5,981 bases of DNA from Gammaproteobacteria bacterium (GTDB taxonomy: Bacteria > Pseudomonadota > Gammaproteobacteria > GCA-001735895): assembly GCA_029864065.1 (NCBI GenBank), contig JAOTUD010000202.1:1-5981 (forward strand). Direction: 5' to 3'. The notes below the pieces were generated by a model that saw nothing but the letters and a program-made list of their open reading frames with translations, was not told the DNA's origin and ran no database searches. The position numbers and the translations under genes are program-made. This document shows, piece after piece, positions 5,098 through 5,981 of the stretch (positions are counted from its first letter, which is position 1; each line of letters begins with the position of its first letter).

Positions 5098-5981
5098 ATG
5101 ACCAAACAGTACAAGCTAATCGATCACGCCTATGACGTCGTTATCATCGGCGCCGGCGGTGCCGGTTTGCGCGCGACGCTGGGCATGGCCGCGGCCGGCC
5201 TTTCGACCGCGTGCATCACCAAGGTCTTCCCGACCCGCAGCCACACCGTCGCGGCCCAGGGCGGCATGAGCGCGTCGCTCGGCAACATGGGCCCCGATAA
5301 CTGGCAATGGCATATGTACGACACCATCAAGGGCTCCGACTGGCTCGGAGACCAGGATGCGATCGAGTACATGTGCCGCGAGGCGGTACCCGCGGTCATC
5401 GAGCTCGAACATTACGGCGTGCCGTTCTCGCGCACCGAGGAAGGCAAGATCTACCAGCGCCCGTTCGGCGGCATGACTACCAACTTCGGCGAGGGCACCG
5501 CGCAGCGCACCTGTGCCGCGGCCGACCGCACCGGGCACGCAATTTTGCACACGCTTTACCAGCAGTCGCTCAAGCACAAGGCCGAGTTTTTTATCGAGTA
5601 TTTCGCCATCGACCTGATCATGGACGATGGAACCTGCCGCGGCGTTGTCGCCTGGGACCTGGCCACAGGTGAGTTGCATCGGTTTCGCGCGCACACCGTG
5701 GTGCTCGCCACCGGCGGCTACGGACGCGCTTACTTTTCCGCCACCTCGGCACATACCTGCACCGGCGATGGCGGCGGCATGGTGGCGCGCGCCGGTCTGC
5801 CGCTGCAGGACATGGAATTCGTCCAGTTTCACCCGACCGGTATCTTCGGCGCGGGCGTGCTGATTACCGAGGGTGTGCGCGGCGAGGGCGGTTATTTAAC
5901 CAATTCCGACGGCGAGCGGTTCATGGAACGCTATGCGCCGAATGCCAAGGACCTGGCCTCGCGCGACGTGGTCAGCCGCTC
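5098..5981 (+). CDS. sdhA: Succinate dehydrogenase flavoprotein subunit SdhA, N-terminal part (3' end outside window)
   Basis: The frame opens at ATG 5098 and is still open at the window end, giving 294 full codons of a protein usually near 590 residues. SdhA oxidises succinate to fumarate in the TCA cycle, passing electrons through covalent FAD to the SdhB iron-sulfur clusters. Seen: the FAD-binding dinucleotide motif VIIGAGGAGLRA (15-26, GxGxxG), then FPTRSHTVAAQGG with H49 as the covalent FAD-attachment histidine, QRPFGGMTTNFGEGTAQRTC (120-139), VVLATGGYGRAYF (201-213), FHPTG (244-248, H245 equivalent to E. coli H242), TEGVRGEGGYL, and SRDVVSR near the end, where R289 aligns with the catalytic proton-shuttle arginine R286 of E. 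coli. All active-site residues expected in this part are intact. GGGG at 5086-5089 is the ribosome site, 8 bases from the ATG. The sequence resembles the alphaproteobacterial/mitochondrial form. sdhB is expected next. Confidence 0.98.
   Translation, partial: MTKQYKLIDHAYDVVIIGAGGAGLRATLGMAAAGLSTACITKVFPTRSHTVAAQGGMSASLGNMGPDNWQWHMYDTIKGSDWLGDQDAIEYMCREAVPAVIELEHYGVPFSRTEEGKIYQRPFGGMTTNFGEGTAQRTCAAADRTGHAILHTLYQQSLKHKAEFFIEYFAIDLIMDDGTCRGVVAWDLATGELHRFRAHTVVLATGGYGRAYFSATSAHTCTGDGGGMVARAGLPLQDMEFVQFHPTGIFGAGVLITEGVRGEGGYLTNSDGERFMERYAPNAKDLASRDVVSR

Noticed and set aside
5116..5832. A 238-codon minus-strand open frame opposite sdhA
   Set aside because: Covers highly conserved SdhA coding sequence; its translation has no recognisable motifs.

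Overview
The window is a dense, entirely plus-strand stretch of a Gram-negative bacterial chromosome of high GC content. Outer-membrane lipoprotein trafficking (LolA) and a periplasmic disulfide isomerase (DsbC) show a diderm cell. The order ftsK-lolA-rarA is the arrangement known from Gammaproteobacteria, so I infer a gammaproteobacterium, probably an environmental lineage; genus cannot be read from this sequence.

Layout. (1) 1-3200: a tightly packed run of the 3' part of ftsK, lolA (2 bases later), rarA (26 bases later) and a DUF938 SAM-dependent methyltransferase whose TTG start overlaps the rarA stop. (2) 3201-3249: a short AT-rich gap with a possible promoter, then dsbC (3250-3993). (3) 3994-4113: the only real boundary, holding a perfect 13-bp hairpin plus T-tract (terminator of dsbC) and then an AT-rich stretch with an extended -10-like element. 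(4) 4114-5981: the succinate dehydrogenase (complex II) cluster: a 53-codon assembly-factor gene (SdhAF4/DUF1674), sdhC, sdhD, and the first 294 codons of sdhA, cut by the window end. sdhB is expected just downstream.

How the genes work together. The complex II block is a coherent functional unit: two membrane cytochrome b anchor subunits with the heme histidines and quinone-site residues in place, the flavoprotein with its FAD-attachment histidine and catalytic arginine, and the small chaperone thought to act on flavinated SdhA. The anchor proteins, SdhA and the presence of DUF1674 resemble the alphaproteobacterial/mitochondrial form of complex II rather than that of E. coli. The ftsK-lolA-rarA-methyltransferase run is a conserved neighbourhood whose members act in unrelated processes (chromosome segregation, lipoprotein transport, replication-fork maintenance, unknown methylation).

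I found no mobile element, CRISPR array, tRNA or rRNA, and no sign of an undescribed system. The most useful observation is the small SdhAF4 gene, which a length-filtered gene caller would miss. No gene-free stretch exceeds 300 bases.
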